Source: Halogeometricum rufum
Lineage (GTDB): Archaea; Halobacteriota; Halobacteria; Halobacteriales; Haloferacaceae
Length of the DNA stretch: 64,000 nt
Assembly: GCF_900112175.1 (NCBI RefSeq)
Contig: NZ_FOYT01000001.1
Span: 1,550,001 to 1,614,000 of the forward strand
Direction: 5' to 3'
In this document: in pieces, positions 51,630-61,490 of the stretch
Layout of the letters: the number at the start of each line of letters is the position of its first letter
Numbering within the stretch: position 1 is the first letter of the stretch
Program-made: the position numbers and the translations under genes
The notes under the pieces: generated by a model
Told to the model about the DNA's origin: nothing
Databases searched by the model: none
Seen by the model: the letters and a program-made list of their open reading frames with translations, nothing else

Positions 51630-52058
51630 CTACTTCAGCCGTTCCTGCAGGAACGACGGGTGCGCGGCCGTGACGCCGTCGATGCTCAGAATCTCCTCGG
51701 CGATGACGTCGCCGAGGGCGTCGCCGTCGGCGGCGCGGACTTCCGCCATCAGCATGTGGTCGCCCGACGACGAGTAGAGCGACTCGACGGGTTCTAGCTC
51801 CTTCAGCGCGCGCGTCGCCTCGACGTAACGCTCGGAGGCCACGTCGATGCCGACGAACGCGATGGACTGCCCGGAGAGTTTCTTCGGGTCGACGTCCGCC
51901 GAGTAGCCGACGATGACGCCGTCGGACTCCAGTTTCTGGATGTACTTCCTGACCGTCGGCTTCGAGACGTCCGCCCGGTCGGCGATTTCCGCGTAGGACG
52001 CCTGCGCGTCCTGTTCGAGGACGGCGAGGATTCGTCCCTCCGTGGATGTGGTTTCCAT
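51630..52058 (-). CDS. Lrp/AsnC family transcriptional regulator
   Basis: A 142-residue protein with a helix-turn-helix (ILAVLEQDAQASYAEIADRADVSKPTVRKYIQKLESDGVIVGYSADVD) and the AsnC ligand domain (IAFVGIDVASERYVEATRALKELEPVESLYSSSGDHMLMAEVRAAD). It lies 85 bases after porB on the same strand and may regulate, or be co-transcribed with, the pyruvate oxidoreductase genes. AT-rich promoter sequence (52070-52095) precedes it. Confidence 0.92.
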   Translation of the reverse strand: METTSTEGRILAVLEQDAQASYAEIADRADVSKPTVRKYIQKLESDGVIVGYSADVDPKKLSGQSIAFVGIDVASERYVEATRALKELEPVESLYSSSGDHMLMAEVRAADGDALGDVIAEEILSIDGVTAAHPSFLQERLK

Positions 52059-52143
52059 AGCTATCTCTTTTGCTTCGCCAAAAAAATATCTTCCGAATCG
52101 GAAAACGGCGTGTCGCGGAGTGCGAACGGCCGCGTTCGTGCCG

Positions 52144-53082
52144 TTACTTGTGCTTGTCGAGGAACAGGTCGTGGGAGCGCTCCCACTCGTAGTCGTCCTC
52201 GAAGTACCGCTCTGCGAGGGGTTCCTCGGGCATCTCGCCGATCTGCTGTTTCTCCTGCTGGTAGGACGGTCGGTCCTCGTCGTGGTAGTACCGACCCGTC
52301 AGGACCGTGCCCTCGTTGAGGACGTTCTCCGTCTCGAACATCATCTCCGACGCTTCCGACCGGTTCGTCTTGTCGAACTCGTAGTCGTCGGACTCGTTGA
52401 TGTCGATGTAGGGGACGTACTGCTTGGCGTCCTTGTTCCACGTCGGGCACTGCGTCAGGAAGTCGATGTGGCTGAACCCGTCGTGTTCGATGGCCTCGAC
52501 GATGATGTCTTTCGCCTGGTTCGGGTTGACGGCGGCGGTGCGGGCGACGTACGACGCGCCCGCGTTCAGCGACATCGAGAGCGGCCGAATCGGCTGCTTG
52601 GCCGACCCGTGCGGCTGGGTCTTCGACTTGTGACCCATCGGCGACGTGGGCGACGTCTGCCCCTTCGTCAGGCCGAAGATTTCGTTGTTGAACACGATGT
52701 AGGTGATGTCGTGGTTCTCACGGGCGGTGTGCATGAAGTGGTTCCCGCCGATGCCGTAGCCGTCGCCGTCGCCGCCGGCGGCGACGACCGTCAGGCCGGG
52801 GTTCGCGAGTTTCGCGGCGCGCGCGATGGGGAGCGAGCGACCGTGAATCGTGTGGAAGCCGTAGCTCTCGAAGTAGCTGTTCAGTTTGCCGGAGCAGCCG
52901 ATGCCCGTCGTGACGAGCATCTCCTCGGGCGACAGGCCGAGTTCTGCCGCGGCGCCCTTCAGGGCCTTCAGGACCCCGAAGTCACCACAGCCGGGACACC
53001 ACGTGGGCTGGGGTTCGAGACCGGGCGTGTACTCGTTACGGTCGCGTTCGACCTCTTCGCCGATTGCGTTGAATGCACTCAT
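52144..53082 (-). CDS. porB: Pyruvate:ferredoxin oxidoreductase, beta subunit
   Basis: A 312-residue thiamine-diphosphate subunit. PTWCPGCGDFGVLKAL, TTGIGCSGKL and the TPP motif GGDGDGYGIGGNHFMHTARENHDITYIVFNNEIFGLTKGQ are diagnostic. With the alpha subunit upstream it oxidises a 2-oxo acid with CoA and ferredoxin. Haloarchaea have separate pyruvate (por) and 2-oxoglutarate (kor) enzymes; the alpha subunit wording I remember from Halobacterium favours pyruvate. Its start is 3 bases after porA. Confidence 0.9.
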   Translation of the reverse strand: MSAFNAIGEEVERDRNEYTPGLEPQPTWCPGCGDFGVLKALKGAAAELGLSPEEMLVTTGIGCSGKLNSYFESYGFHTIHGRSLPIARAAKLANPGLTVVAAGGDGDGYGIGGNHFMHTARENHDITYIVFNNEIFGLTKGQTSPTSPMGHKSKTQPHGSAKQPIRPLSMSLNAGASYVARTAAVNPNQAKDIIVEAIEHDGFSHIDFLTQCPTWNKDAKQYVPYIDINESDDYEFDKTNRSEASEMMFETENVLNEGTVLTGRYYHDEDRPSYQQEKQQIGEMPEEPLAERYFEDDYEWERSHDLFLDKHK

Positions 53083-53084
53083 GT

Positions 53085-54983
53085 TTAATCACTCGCTGCG
53101 GGGACGAACTTGGTCTCGTGGGTGGGCAGTTCCTCACCTTCGACGATGCTCTTGACGAAGCCCTCGGTTATCTCCTCGGGTTCGAACGGGTTGCCGTTGT
53201 ACTTGAGGAGGCTCGACATCTTCTCGCCGAAGCGGCCGACCTCTTTCTGGGTCAGGCCGCGGAACTGCGCCGAGGCGTTCATCTCGACGACGAGACAGTC
53301 GTCGACGCTCTCGAGGAACTCGGAGACCTGTTCGACCGGGTACGGCGCCATCTCGCTGACGCCGAGCGCCTTCACCGAGTGGCCGCGGTCGTTCAGTCGG
53401 TCCACGGCTTCCTCGACGGTCCCCTGCTGGGAGCCGAACGTCATGATGCCGTACTCGGCGTCCTCGGGGCCGTGCAGGGTGTTGTTCGGCACGTCGGCGT
53501 CGTCGAGTTCTGCCCGGATGGCCTCCAGTTTCTCCATCCGGCGGTTCACCTGATGGACGCGGTTGTCGGGGTCCTCGGAGATGTGGCCGGCGGGCATGTG
53601 CTCGTTGCCCGTCGCGAGGTAGCGGCCGCCCTTCTGGCCGGGGATGGACCGCGGACTGACGCCGTTCTCGCCCTCGTGCTGGAAGCGGTCGTACTTCCCG
53701 GAGGGGTCGTGCGGCGCGTCCGCGAGTTCCTCCTCGGTCAGCACCGACCCGAGGTCGCCGTTGGGTTCCTCGTCGAAGACGCTGGCCGGGACGTTCCGGA
53801 GTTCCCCGCCGTTCTTCTGGTCGTAGAGGACGATGCTCGGAATCTGGTACTCGTAGGCGATCTGGAACGCCTTGCGTGTCTGGTGGTACGCCTCCGCCGC
53901 GCCCGAGGGCGCGAAGACGACGCGGTGGGAGTCGCCCTGCGAGGTGTACAGGACGTGTTCGAGGTCGCCCTGTTCGGGCTTCGTCGGCATGCCCGTCGAG
54001 GGACCGGCGCGCATGGCCTCGATGAGGACGACCGGCGTCTCGGTCATCTCGGCGAGACCGAGCGGTTCGGACATCAGGGCGAACCCGCCGCCGGACGACC
54101 CGGACATCGCCTTGACGCCCGCGTGCGATGCGCCGATGGCGAGCGCCGCGGCCGCGATTTCGTCCTCGACCTGCTCGGAGATACCGCCGACCTCGGGCAG
54201 GTTCTGGGACATGATGGTGAACACTTCGGTCCACGGGGTCATCGGGTAGCCCGCGATGAACCGACAGCCCTCGTCGAGTGCGCCGTACGCGATGGCGTCG
54301 GACCCGGAGAGGAGGACCTGCTCTTCGTCGTGTTCGCCCTCGGGCACCGAGATGTCCGGGGCGTCGACGTCGTAGTCCTCTTGGACCATCTCGTAGGCCG
54401 CTTCGAGGATTTCGAGGTTGGGTTCGAGAATCTTCTCGGGCATCGCGTCCCGCATGAGGTCCTCGATCCACTCGGTGTCGATGCCGGCGATGGCGCACGT
54501 GACGCCCACACCGGCGGTGTTACGCATGACCTCGCGCCCGTGCTCGCGAGCCATCGTGCGCAGGTCGATGTCGTAGACGTGCCAGCCGTTCTCTTCGACG
54601 CGTTCGTCGAAGTCCTCTATCTCGCTCGCGTCGAGCAGACCCGAGTCGTAGACGATGACCCCGCCCTCGCGGAGTTCGTCGAGGTTCTCCGACAGCGGCT
54701 TCAGCTCTTCGTTGCCGTAGTACGCGTTCTCCTGCGGGTTCCGGGCGAACGAGTCGCCCAGCGCGAGCAGGAAGTTGTAGCCGTCCCCGCGGGACTTGAC
54801 GGGGTCGGCCGACGCGCGAATCTCTGTGTACGTGTGACCGCCGCGGATACGCGACGGATAGTGCCGATGCGTGAATACGTGTAGCCCCGAGCGCATCAGG
54901 GCCTTTGCGAAGTTCTGGCTCGTCGAGGCGATACCGTCCCCAGATCCGCCTGCGATTCGCCAGATGAGTTCATCGTCAGTCAT
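53085..54983 (-). CDS. porA: Pyruvate:ferredoxin oxidoreductase, alpha subunit (gamma-alpha fusion)
   Basis: A 632-residue protein. The N-terminal third (LIWRIAGGSGDGIASTSQNFAKALMRSGLHVFTHRHYPSRIRGGHTYTEIR) is the gamma domain, fused to the alpha pyrophosphate-binding domain (LLSGSDAIAYGALDEGCRFIAGYPMTPWTEVF) and a C-terminal part with the transketolase-like end (GIMTFGSQQGTVEEAVDRL). This two-subunit arrangement is typical of Halobacterium. A TATA-like GAAAATATCC (55017-55026) precedes it. The exact 2-oxo acid is inferred. Confidence 0.9.
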   Translation of the reverse strand: MTDDELIWRIAGGSGDGIASTSQNFAKALMRSGLHVFTHRHYPSRIRGGHTYTEIRASADPVKSRGDGYNFLLALGDSFARNPQENAYYGNEELKPLSENLDELREGGVIVYDSGLLDASEIEDFDERVEENGWHVYDIDLRTMAREHGREVMRNTAGVGVTCAIAGIDTEWIEDLMRDAMPEKILEPNLEILEAAYEMVQEDYDVDAPDISVPEGEHDEEQVLLSGSDAIAYGALDEGCRFIAGYPMTPWTEVFTIMSQNLPEVGGISEQVEDEIAAAALAIGASHAGVKAMSGSSGGGFALMSEPLGLAEMTETPVVLIEAMRAGPSTGMPTKPEQGDLEHVLYTSQGDSHRVVFAPSGAAEAYHQTRKAFQIAYEYQIPSIVLYDQKNGGELRNVPASVFDEEPNGDLGSVLTEEELADAPHDPSGKYDRFQHEGENGVSPRSIPGQKGGRYLATGNEHMPAGHISEDPDNRVHQVNRRMEKLEAIRAELDDADVPNNTLHGPEDAEYGIMTFGSQQGTVEEAVDRLNDRGHSVKALGVSEMAPYPVEQVSEFLESVDDCLVVEMNASAQFRGLTQKEVGRFGEKMSSLLKYNGNPFEPEEITEGFVKSIVEGEELPTHETKFVPAASD

Positions 54984-55208
54984 ATCTTCAACACAGGCCC
55001 ACGAGGGCCACTAAAGGATATTTTCGCGAGGAGTTGATTAAAGCCTTTGCTATGCATTGACAAGGAAAGATAATGAAGGTCATTATATTCATAGTACGAG
55101 TGCCGATATCGGAGCTTCGACTGGACGTTCGTTCGATTTTCGCCGGAGTGCCCGGGGAATTTACTCGGATTCGAACTAACAGTTCGCCGGGACGTTCGCG
55201 AGAGCCGA

Positions 55209-56360
55209 CTACTGGTTGTCCGGACTTCGGGGGTGGTAGTCGGTGTCGTACTCGCCCACCTGTCCGTCCATCCGGTCGGGGTTGACGTGGCCGCCGAGGA
55301 GCATGAAGTCCACGATGGTGAGGTTGAGCATCGCCTCGACGACGGGGACGGCCCGCGGCGGGAGGACCGGGTCGTGCCGGCCGACCACCTGGATGTCCTT
55401 CTCCTCGCCCGTCTCCCAGTCCACCGTCGTCTGCTCTTTCGGGATGGACGTCGGCGCGTGCCACGTCACCTCGCCGAAGACGGGTTGACCCGTGGTGATA
55501 CCGCCCTGGATGCCGCCGTGTTTGTTACCGACGGGCGTCGGGTCCCCCTCCTCGTCGAACGTCCAGTCCTCGTTTCTGTCCTTTCCGGTCCACTCGCGCG
55601 CCTCGCGGCCGAGTCCGAACTCGAACGCCGTCGTCGCGGGGATGGACATCATCGCCTGCCCGAGGCGGGCCGAGAACGAGTCGAACCGCGGGGCTCCCAG
55701 TCCGCGCGGGACGCCCCGCGTCTCGAAGTAGATGGACCCGCCGATGGAGTCGCCCTCCGTCTGGTACTCGTCGATTCGGTCGCGCATCCGGTCGGCCGTC
55801 TCGGGGTGCGCACAGCGCACCTCGTTCTCCTCGGTGTGTTCGAGCATCTCCTCGAACGTCACCGGCGGCGCTTCGATGTCGCCGATCTGGTTCACGTGCG
55901 CCTTCACCTGCACGCCCTCCGCTTCGAGAATCTTCCCGGCGACGGCGCCGGCGGCCACCCAGTTCACCGTCTCGCGCGCGGAGGACCGCCCGCCGCCGCC
56001 CCAGTTGCGCGTCCCGAACTTCGCCGAGTAGGTGAAGTCGCCGTGCGAGGGGCGCGGAGCCGTCACGTACGGTTCGTACTTGCCCGACCGGGCGTCCTTG
56101 TTCTCGATGACCATGCCGATGGGCGTCCCCGTCGTGTACCCGTCCTGCGTCCCGGAGTTGATGACGACGGCGTCGGGTTCGCCCCGCGAGGTGGTTATCA
56201 TCGACTGGCCGGGCTTCCGGCGGTCCAGTTCCTTCTGCACGTCCTCCTCGTCGAGTTCGAGTCCGGCCGGACACCCCGAGACGGTGACGCCCATCGCGTC
56301 ACCGTGGCTCTCGCCGTAGGTGGTCACCTGAAAGAGTCGGCCGAAGCGATTTCCGTTCAT
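55209..56360 (-). CDS. aroC: Chorismate synthase
   Basis: A 383-residue enzyme making chorismate from EPSP with reduced FMN. The N-terminus MNGNRFGRLFQVTTYGESHG is the family start and sets the ATG at 56360. Other signs: GRSSARETVNWVAAGAVA (the RxSARET motif), GNKHGGIQGGITTGQP and RHDPVLPPRAVPVVEAM. An open frame upstream of the ATG is a shadow. It lies near aroA on the same strand, with a divergent small gene between, so both shikimate genes are clustered. Confidence 0.96.
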   Translation of the reverse strand: MNGNRFGRLFQVTTYGESHGDAMGVTVSGCPAGLELDEEDVQKELDRRKPGQSMITTSRGEPDAVVINSGTQDGYTTGTPIGMVIENKDARSGKYEPYVTAPRPSHGDFTYSAKFGTRNWGGGGRSSARETVNWVAAGAVAGKILEAEGVQVKAHVNQIGDIEAPPVTFEEMLEHTEENEVRCAHPETADRMRDRIDEYQTEGDSIGGSIYFETRGVPRGLGAPRFDSFSARLGQAMMSIPATTAFEFGLGREAREWTGKDRNEDWTFDEEGDPTPVGNKHGGIQGGITTGQPVFGEVTWHAPTSIPKEQTTVDWETGEEKDIQVVGRHDPVLPPRAVPVVEAMLNLTIVDFMLLGGHVNPDRMDGQVGEYDTDYHPRSPDNQ

Positions 56361-56533
56361 GCCCGTCGGTCTGTGGCGCGGCCATTTAGAGTTTGCAGAA
56401 AGGCGCAATCGTGGGGGCCCGAGAGCGGGGGTGACGACCGAGAGGGTCCCTCGCCCGACGCGCGGCGGCACGCGGTCGGACGAGGGTCGGCCTGCGGAGA
56501 GGAACTATATCTCGCGTGGCCGTACGCGTCCGT

Positions 56534-57007
56534 ATGACCACGCCACCCGAGACGTTCCGGGAGACGCTCGAAGACGCGTTCTGGGAGCGACACGCGAACC
56601 CGTGGAGCGCGGGCACGCGCTTCGTCCTGCTCCCGGCGCTGATGACCGCCATCTACCGTCGCGACGCCCGACTCCTCGCGGCGACGCTCGTGTTCGCCGC
56701 CCTCAACCCCGTCCTGTTCCCGCCGCCGGAGCGGACGGACTCGTACCTCAGCCGTATCGTCCTCGCCGAACGCGAGTGGTTGGCCGCGGGCAACGGCACG
56801 ATGGGGCCGTCGTACCCGAACGTCCTCAACCTGCTCAACGTCCCCGCGACGCTGTACGCCGTCGTCTCCGCCGTCAGACGCGACCGGCGGGGAACGGTGC
56901 TCGGGACGGCGGCGGCGATGGGACTGAAACTCTGGTGGGTGGACGCCGTCGTCCGCCGAACGGGCGTCACCGGCGAGGGGCCGACGGCCGAGGCGGCGAG
57001 CGACTGA
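56534..57007 (+). CDS. Membrane protein, DUF6653-like
   Basis: About 157 residues from MTTPPETFRE. The phrase EDAFWERHANPWSAGTRFVLLPALMTAIYRRDARLLAATLVFAALNPVLFPPP and the later YAVVSAVRRDR and GTAAAMGLKLWWVDAVVRR resemble the haloarchaeal DUF6653 family. It has three to four membrane segments. A TATA-like ACTATAT (56505-56511) supports a short leader and this ATG. Function unknown. Confidence 0.78.
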   Translation: MTTPPETFRETLEDAFWERHANPWSAGTRFVLLPALMTAIYRRDARLLAATLVFAALNPVLFPPPERTDSYLSRIVLAEREWLAAGNGTMGPSYPNVLNLLNVPATLYAVVSAVRRDRRGTVLGTAAAMGLKLWWVDAVVRRTGVTGEGPTAEAASD

Positions 57008-57071
57008 GTGGCGGCGGCCGGCGACGACGGGAGGGCGAACAGCAGGGAACGAGTCGGCGACGGACGCTCGA

Positions 57072-58370
57072 CTACGACCGCTGGACCGACGCCCCTAGCG
57101 AGTCCAGCGTCTCGAAGAAGTTCGGGAACGACACGTCGACGTGTTCGGCGCCGGTCACCGTCGTCTCGCCGTCGGCGACGAGTCCGGCGACGGCCAGCGA
57201 CATGACGATGCGGTGGTCGTGACGGCCGTCAACCGTCGCGCCCGCGAGGTCCGTCTCGTCGCCGTGAATCGTGAGGCGGTCCTCCTCCTCGGTCACCGAC
57301 GCGCCCATCTTTCCGAGTTCCTCGGCCATCGCGCGCACGCGGTCCGTCTCCTTGTAGCGGACGTGCTCGCAGTTCTCGATGACGGTGTCGCCGTCGGCGA
57401 CGGCGCCGAGGGCGGCGATGGTCGGCAGGAGGTCCGGCGTGTCGCCGACGTCCACCGTCGTCCCCGAGAGGGCCGCCCGCGAGACGGTGAGTTCGCCCGC
57501 GTCCCGGTCCCAGTCCACTTCGGCGCCCATGTCGCGAACGACGTCCACGATGGCGGCGTCGCCCTGTGCGCTCGGTCGGGCGCCCTCGACGACGACGGTG
57601 TCCCCGTCGGCGGCGGCGACGGCGCCCGCGGCGAGGAGGTAGGAGATGGAGGAGAAGTCGCCGGGCACCTCGTACTCGCCGCCTGCGGGGGCGTAGGACT
57701 GCCCGCCCGCGACGGAGAAGCCCTCCGCCGTCGCCTCGGCGTCGACGCCGTACTCGGCGAGGAGTTCGAGCGTGATGTCGACGTACGGCGCGGACTTCAG
57801 TTCCGTCTCTAACGCCACGTCGACGCCCTCGTCGGTGACGGCGCCGGCCATCAGGAGCGCCGTGATGTACTGCGAGGAGACGTCGCCCGGAATCGACACC
57901 GCGCCGCCGGTCATCCCGTCACCGACGACGAGGGGCGCCCGTCCGTTTCGCCGCGTGGACTCGCCGCGGCCGCCCAGTTCCCCGACGGCGTCGAGGAGCG
58001 GACCCTGCGGGCGGGAGCGGAGCGAGTCGTCGCCGGTGAGGACGGTCAGGTCGTCGCCGAGGGCGGCGCAGGCGGTGACCAGGCGCATCGTCGTCCCGGA
58101 GTTCTCGCAGTTCACCACGTCGTCGGGCGCGTCGGGGCGGCCGTCGAACCCGTCCACGACCAACTCGGAGCCGTCGTCCGCCAACTCGGTCTCGCCGCCG
58201 AAGGCGTCCACGGCGCGCATCGTCGCCCGCGTGTCGGCGCTGACGAGGGGGTTCAGCACCGTCGCCGACGCGCCGTACCCGGCGGCGAGGATGGCGCGGT
58301 GGGTGTAGCTCTTCGACGGCGGGGCGCGGGTTCGACCTGCGACGCGAGACGGCGAGACGGTGACGTCCAT
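57072..58370 (-). CDS. aroA: 3-phosphoshikimate 1-carboxyvinyltransferase (EPSP synthase)
   Basis: A 432-residue enzyme joining phosphoenolpyruvate to shikimate-3-phosphate. [30 protein letters not shown] has the substrate-binding PPSKS motif, and [18 protein letters not shown] and [17 protein letters not shown] are conserved. The catalytic region includes [17 protein letters not shown] and the Lys/Glu of VRYKETDR, ending [17 protein letters not shown]. The open frame continues 395 codons upstream over the peptidase gene, which is a shadow. Confidence 0.96.
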   Translation of the reverse strand: MDVTVSPSRVAGRTRAPPSKSYTHRAILAAGYGASATVLNPLVSADTRATMRAVDAFGGETELADDGSELVVDGFDGRPDAPDDVVNCENSGTTMRLVTACAALGDDLTVLTGDDSLRSRPQGPLLDAVGELGGRGESTRRNGRAPLVVGDGMTGGAVSIPGDVSSQYITALLMAGAVTDEGVDVALETELKSAPYVDITLELLAEYGVDAEATAEGFSVAGGQSYAPAGGEYEVPGDFSSISYLLAAGAVAAADGDTVVVEGARPSAQGDAAIVDVVRDMGAEVDWDRDAGELTVSRAALSGTTVDVGDTPDLLPTIAALGAVADGDTVIENCEHVRYKETDRVRAMAEELGKMGASVTEEEDRLTIHGDETDLAGATVDGRHDHRIVMSLAVAGLVADGETTVTGAEHVDVSFPNFFETLDSLGASVQRS

Positions 58371-58508
58371 GCCTCCCGATGGCGCGGGGGTGCGTATGAG
58401 GGTACCGGAGGCGGCGAGGATTCCGGCGTGCGACCGGCGGCGGCCCCGCGGCGCGTCCGGCGTTCCGCGACGCGTGGGCTTATCAACCATCACGGCGAAA
58501 GCGGGGCC

Positions 58509-59681
58509 ATGGACCCGGATTTCTCTCGCCTCGACGACCTGCTGTCCGAGGAGGGTGCCGACGGCTACCTCGTCGACGACACCAGCCACAACTCGACGCA
58601 GAAGTACCTCTCGGGGTTCGACGCGCACGACCCGTTCGTCACGCTCTACACCCCCGAGCGGACGGTCCTCCTCGTCTCCGCGCTGGAGTACGGCCGCGCG
58701 AAGAAGCAGAGTCGCGCCGACGAGGTGCGCCGCGTCGCCGAGTACGACTACCGCGAACTCGTCTCCGAACACGGTCCGGCCGAGGCGAAGGCCCGCGTCC
58801 ACGCCGAATTTCTGGCGGAGTACGACGTGTCGTCCGTGCTGACGCCCGAACGGTTCCCGCTCGGTCCCGCAGACGGCATGCGTGACCGCGGCGTCGCCGT
58901 CGAACCCGAGGACTCCGACCGGGTGGCGGAGATTCGCGCCACGAAGACCGACGAAGAGATAGCGCACGTCCGCGAGGCGCAGGCGGCCAACGAGGCGGCG
59001 ATGCGGGCGGCGGAGGGCCTCCTCGAAGCCGCCGCCGTCGAGGACGGGACGCTCGTCTACGAGGGAGACCCCTTGACGAGCGAACGCGTCAAAGAGGAGA
59101 TAGAGGTGACGCTCCTCCGACACGGCTGCGGGCTGGACGACACCATCGTCGCCTGCGGCGCGGACGCCGCGGACCCGCACGACCAGGGGAGCGGTCCGCT
59201 CCGCGCGGACGAGGCCATCATCGTCGACATCTTCCCGCGGTCGAAGACGACGGGCTACCACGCCGACATGACGCGGACGTTCCTGAAGGGAGACCCCTCC
59301 GAGGAGATACGCGAGTGGTTCGACCTGACGCACGAGGCGCTCGACGCGGCACTCGACGCCGTCGAACCCGGCGTCACCGGCGCGGACGTACACGACGTGG
59401 TCTGCGACATCTACGAGGCGGCCGGCCACGACACGCTCCGGTCGAACGCGACGGCGGAGACGGGGTTCATCCACTCGACGGGACACGGCGTCGGACTCGA
59501 CGTGCACGAACTGCCGCGCATCGCGCCGAACGGGGAGGAACTGGAGCCCGGACACGTGATAACGATAGAGCCGGGACTGTACGACCCGTCGGTCGGCGGC
59601 GTCCGCATCGAGGACATCGTCGTCGTCACCGACGACGGGTACGAGAACCTCACGTCGTACCCCGTCGAGTTAGTGGTCTGA
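58509..59681 (+). CDS. Xaa-Pro peptidase family (M24B metallopeptidase)
   Basis: A 390-residue protein with an N-terminal creatinase-type domain (about 1-150) and a C-terminal pita-bread peptidase. Metal ligands: Asp in IIVDIFPRS and HADMTRTF, His in [17 protein letters not shown], Glu in [11 protein letters not shown], Glu in [14 protein letters not shown]. It cleaves X-Pro bonds or dipeptides (prolidase-type); which one is not evident. Divergent from aroA, with about 138 bases between the starts. Confidence 0.92.
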   Translation: MDPDFSRLDDLLSEEGADGYLVDDTSHNSTQKYLSGFDAHDPFVTLYTPERTVLLVSALEYGRAKKQSRADEVRRVAEYDYRELVSEHGPAEAKARVHAEFLAEYDVSSVLTPERFPLGPADGMRDRGVAVEPEDSDRVAEIRATKTDEEIAHVREAQAANEAAMRAAEGLLEAAAVEDGTLVYEGDPLTSERVKEEIEVTLLRHGCGLDDTIVACGADAADPHDQGSGPLRADEAIIVDIFPRSKTTGYHADMTRTFLKGDPSEEIREWFDLTHEALDAALDAVEPGVTGADVHDVVCDIYEAAGHDTLRSNATAETGFIHSTGHGVGLDVHELPRIAPNGEELEPGHVITIEPGLYDPSVGGVRIEDIVVVTDDGYENLTSYPVELVV

Positions 59682-59738
59682 GAAGCGATTCGACGCAGAC
59701 GAAGCGTGAGTCGGGTCGGAGGGAGTCGCTCGCGGCGA

Positions 59739-60251
59739 TTAGCCGCCCGAGGACTCCTCGGCGGTGTCGCCGCCCATCTCGGACCAGCGACCCTGCGCGT
59801 GTTCGTACTCTTCGAGGAGCGATTCGAGTGCCTCCGCGGTGGTGGAGTTGAGGACGCCGGCCGCCTGTCTGACGACTTCGCCGTCCTCCACGAGGAAGGC
59901 GTAGATTGTCTGTTCACCGACGATACCGAGTCTGCGCTGGAAGGCGTTCTTGTCCACGGGGACGAACACGGTGTTGTCGTCCAACCGACGGCGGGCGTTC
60001 GACGGAGACAGACCGCCCATCGTCGTCGGCGGGAGCATCCCGCTGTTTCCGCCGGTGACGAACAGTTCGTAGTAGTCGAAGTGGTCGTACTCCTCGCGGA
60101 GTTCGTTGGCGAATCCGCGCCAGGAGTCGACCAGCGACTGTTGTCGCGGGTGGAAACTGAGAACGACGAGCGTCTGTTCCCCCTCGAAGTCGACGGGGAG
60201 ATGGACTCGTCGACCGTCTGTGGTGCGCCCGGGGACCGAGGGGAACTTCAT
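59739..60251 (-). CDS. Thioredoxin-fold protein without cysteines
   Basis: A 170-residue protein with peroxiredoxin/redoxin-like layout: FPSVPGRTTDGRRVHLPVDFEGEQTLVVLSFHPRQQSLVDSW, then YYELFVTGG, and IYAFLVEDGEVVRQAAGVL. The whole protein contains no cysteine; at the usual active-site position it has HPRQQS, so it cannot do thiol-disulfide chemistry itself. It may be a structural or binding relative. A TATA-like TTTTATAAG (near 60276-60284) lies about 30 bases before the start. Confidence 0.7.
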   Translation of the reverse strand: MKFPSVPGRTTDGRRVHLPVDFEGEQTLVVLSFHPRQQSLVDSWRGFANELREEYDHFDYYELFVTGGNSGMLPPTTMGGLSPSNARRRLDDNTVFVPVDKNAFQRRLGIVGEQTIYAFLVEDGEVVRQAAGVLNSTTAEALESLLEEYEHAQGRWSEMGGDTAEESSGG

Positions 60252-60397
60252 CGCCTAGGAGGTATGTATGCAGCCTTATAAAATTACCCACATTTCAATT
60301 TTCTAGAGTGTGTCAGACGGTCGTTAGACGCCTCCTAATCTCTCGAATCGGCGTTACGGCTCACGGCTCGAAGTCGTCCGAAACTACATAAGAATTC

Positions 60398-60473
60398 TGA
60401 GATGTGTGGGTAGAACAACCCACCTCTCACGGACCGCGTCCATTCCCCCTGAGTAGAACGTCACGTTCGGGGG
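60398..60473. ncRNA. Two adjacent perfect hairpins, possible structured RNA or terminators
   Basis: Hairpin 1: TGAGA-(TGT)-GTGGGT (60398-60411), loop AGAACA, ACCCAC-(C)-TCTCA (60418-60429). Hairpin 2: CCCCC (60445-60449) with GGGGG (60469-60473) around an inner pair GAACGT/ACGTTC (60456-60461, 60463-60468), followed by TTAAAAT. They sit in the 264-base gap between the SDR gene end and the thioredoxin-fold gene promoter. Strand and role are not settled; a terminator of the SDR gene is the simplest reading. Confidence 0.35.
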
Positions 60474-60515
60474 TTAAAATAGTACGCTCCTGAGAATCAG
60501 ATGTGATAGTCCGTG

Positions 60516-61361
60516 TCAGTTCGGCCGTTCGTAGTCGGGGTCGAACAGGTGGGCTGACATGGGGCCGGGGTCGGCCCCCTCGACGACGTTGTACCGGTCG
60601 AACGCCTCGACGCCCGCCTCGCGGAGAATCTCCTCGTCGTAGAACGCGTTGCCAGTGCACTCCGTCGGGTCGCGGGTCAGCACCTCGGTGACGGCGTCGC
60701 AGACCACCTGCGGCGTCCGCCAGTCCTCCGGCGTCCCCATACCGAAGTGCCGCGTCGCCTCCGACTCGATGGCCGCGACGGGCCACAGACTGTTCACGCC
60801 GATGTCGTCGCCGGCGAGTTCCTCCGCCAGCGACTGCATCACGACGGTCATCCCGTACTTCGAGACGGCGTAGGCGGCCATCCCCGGCCGCGCGGTGTTC
60901 GTCACCGGCGGCGAGAACGCGAGGACGTGAGCGTAGTCACTCTCGCGCAGGTACGGGAGGGCGGCGTACGTCGTCACGTACGTTCCCCGTACGTTCACGC
61001 CCGTAAGCAGGTCGAACCGCTTCGGCGGCGTCTCGTCGAACGGGGCGATGTGGATCGCGCCCGCGTTGTTGATGACGAAGTCGATACCGCCGAACTCGTC
61101 GACGGCGTCCTCGATGGCCGCCTCCACCGACTCCTCGTCGCGCACGTCTATCTGCCGCCAGATGGACTCGCCGCCCCGTTCTCGAATCTCCTCGGTCGTC
61201 TCCACGATGGTCCCCGGCAGGTCGTCTCGTTCCTCCACCGTCTTCCCCGTGGAGACGACTTTCACGCCGGCGTCCGCCAGTTCCAACGCCAACGCCTTCC
61301 CGATGCCTCGACTCGTCCCCGTGATAAACGCTACACGTCCGTCGAGTTTATTCTCGGCCAT
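60516..61361 (-). CDS. Short-chain dehydrogenase/reductase
   Basis: A 281-residue SDR. The cofactor motif TGxxxGIG is in VAFITGTSRGIGKALALELADAG, the NNAG in FVINNAGAIHIAPF, the catalytic Ser in FSPPV, and Tyr-xxx-Lys in YAVSKYGMT. The wording (STGKTVEERDDLPGTIVETTEEI, IDVRDEESVEAAIEDA) resembles HSDL2-type SDRs. The substrate is unknown. The ATG at 61361 (MAENKLDG) is preferred to a more distal ATG. Confidence 0.9.
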   Translation of the reverse strand: MAENKLDGRVAFITGTSRGIGKALALELADAGVKVVSTGKTVEERDDLPGTIVETTEEIRERGGESIWRQIDVRDEESVEAAIEDAVDEFGGIDFVINNAGAIHIAPFDETPPKRFDLLTGVNVRGTYVTTYAALPYLRESDYAHVLAFSPPVTNTARPGMAAYAVSKYGMTVVMQSLAEELAGDDIGVNSLWPVAAIESEATRHFGMGTPEDWRTPQVVCDAVTEVLTRDPTECTGNAFYDEEILREAGVEAFDRYNVVEGADPGPMSAHLFDPDYERPN

Positions 61362-61490
61362 GGGCTTCGTACCGCGGCCGGGTACTTCACGTTTCCTCAT
61401 GGACTTCGGACGGTCGCGGCCCTGACGAGGGCCGCCGGTCGGTCCGCCCACCGAACCCCTTTTGACGCACCGGGCGCGTATTCGGCGACG

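Noticed and set aside
52144-54983. 2-oxoglutarate:ferredoxin oxidoreductase (kor)
   Set aside because: The alpha-subunit N-terminus matches my memory of halobacterial pyruvate oxidoreductase better, although sequence reading cannot fully exclude kor.
57072-59555. An 827-residue fusion on the minus strand
   Set aside because: The N-terminal half is antisense to the Xaa-Pro peptidase; EPSP synthase begins at its family start at 58370.
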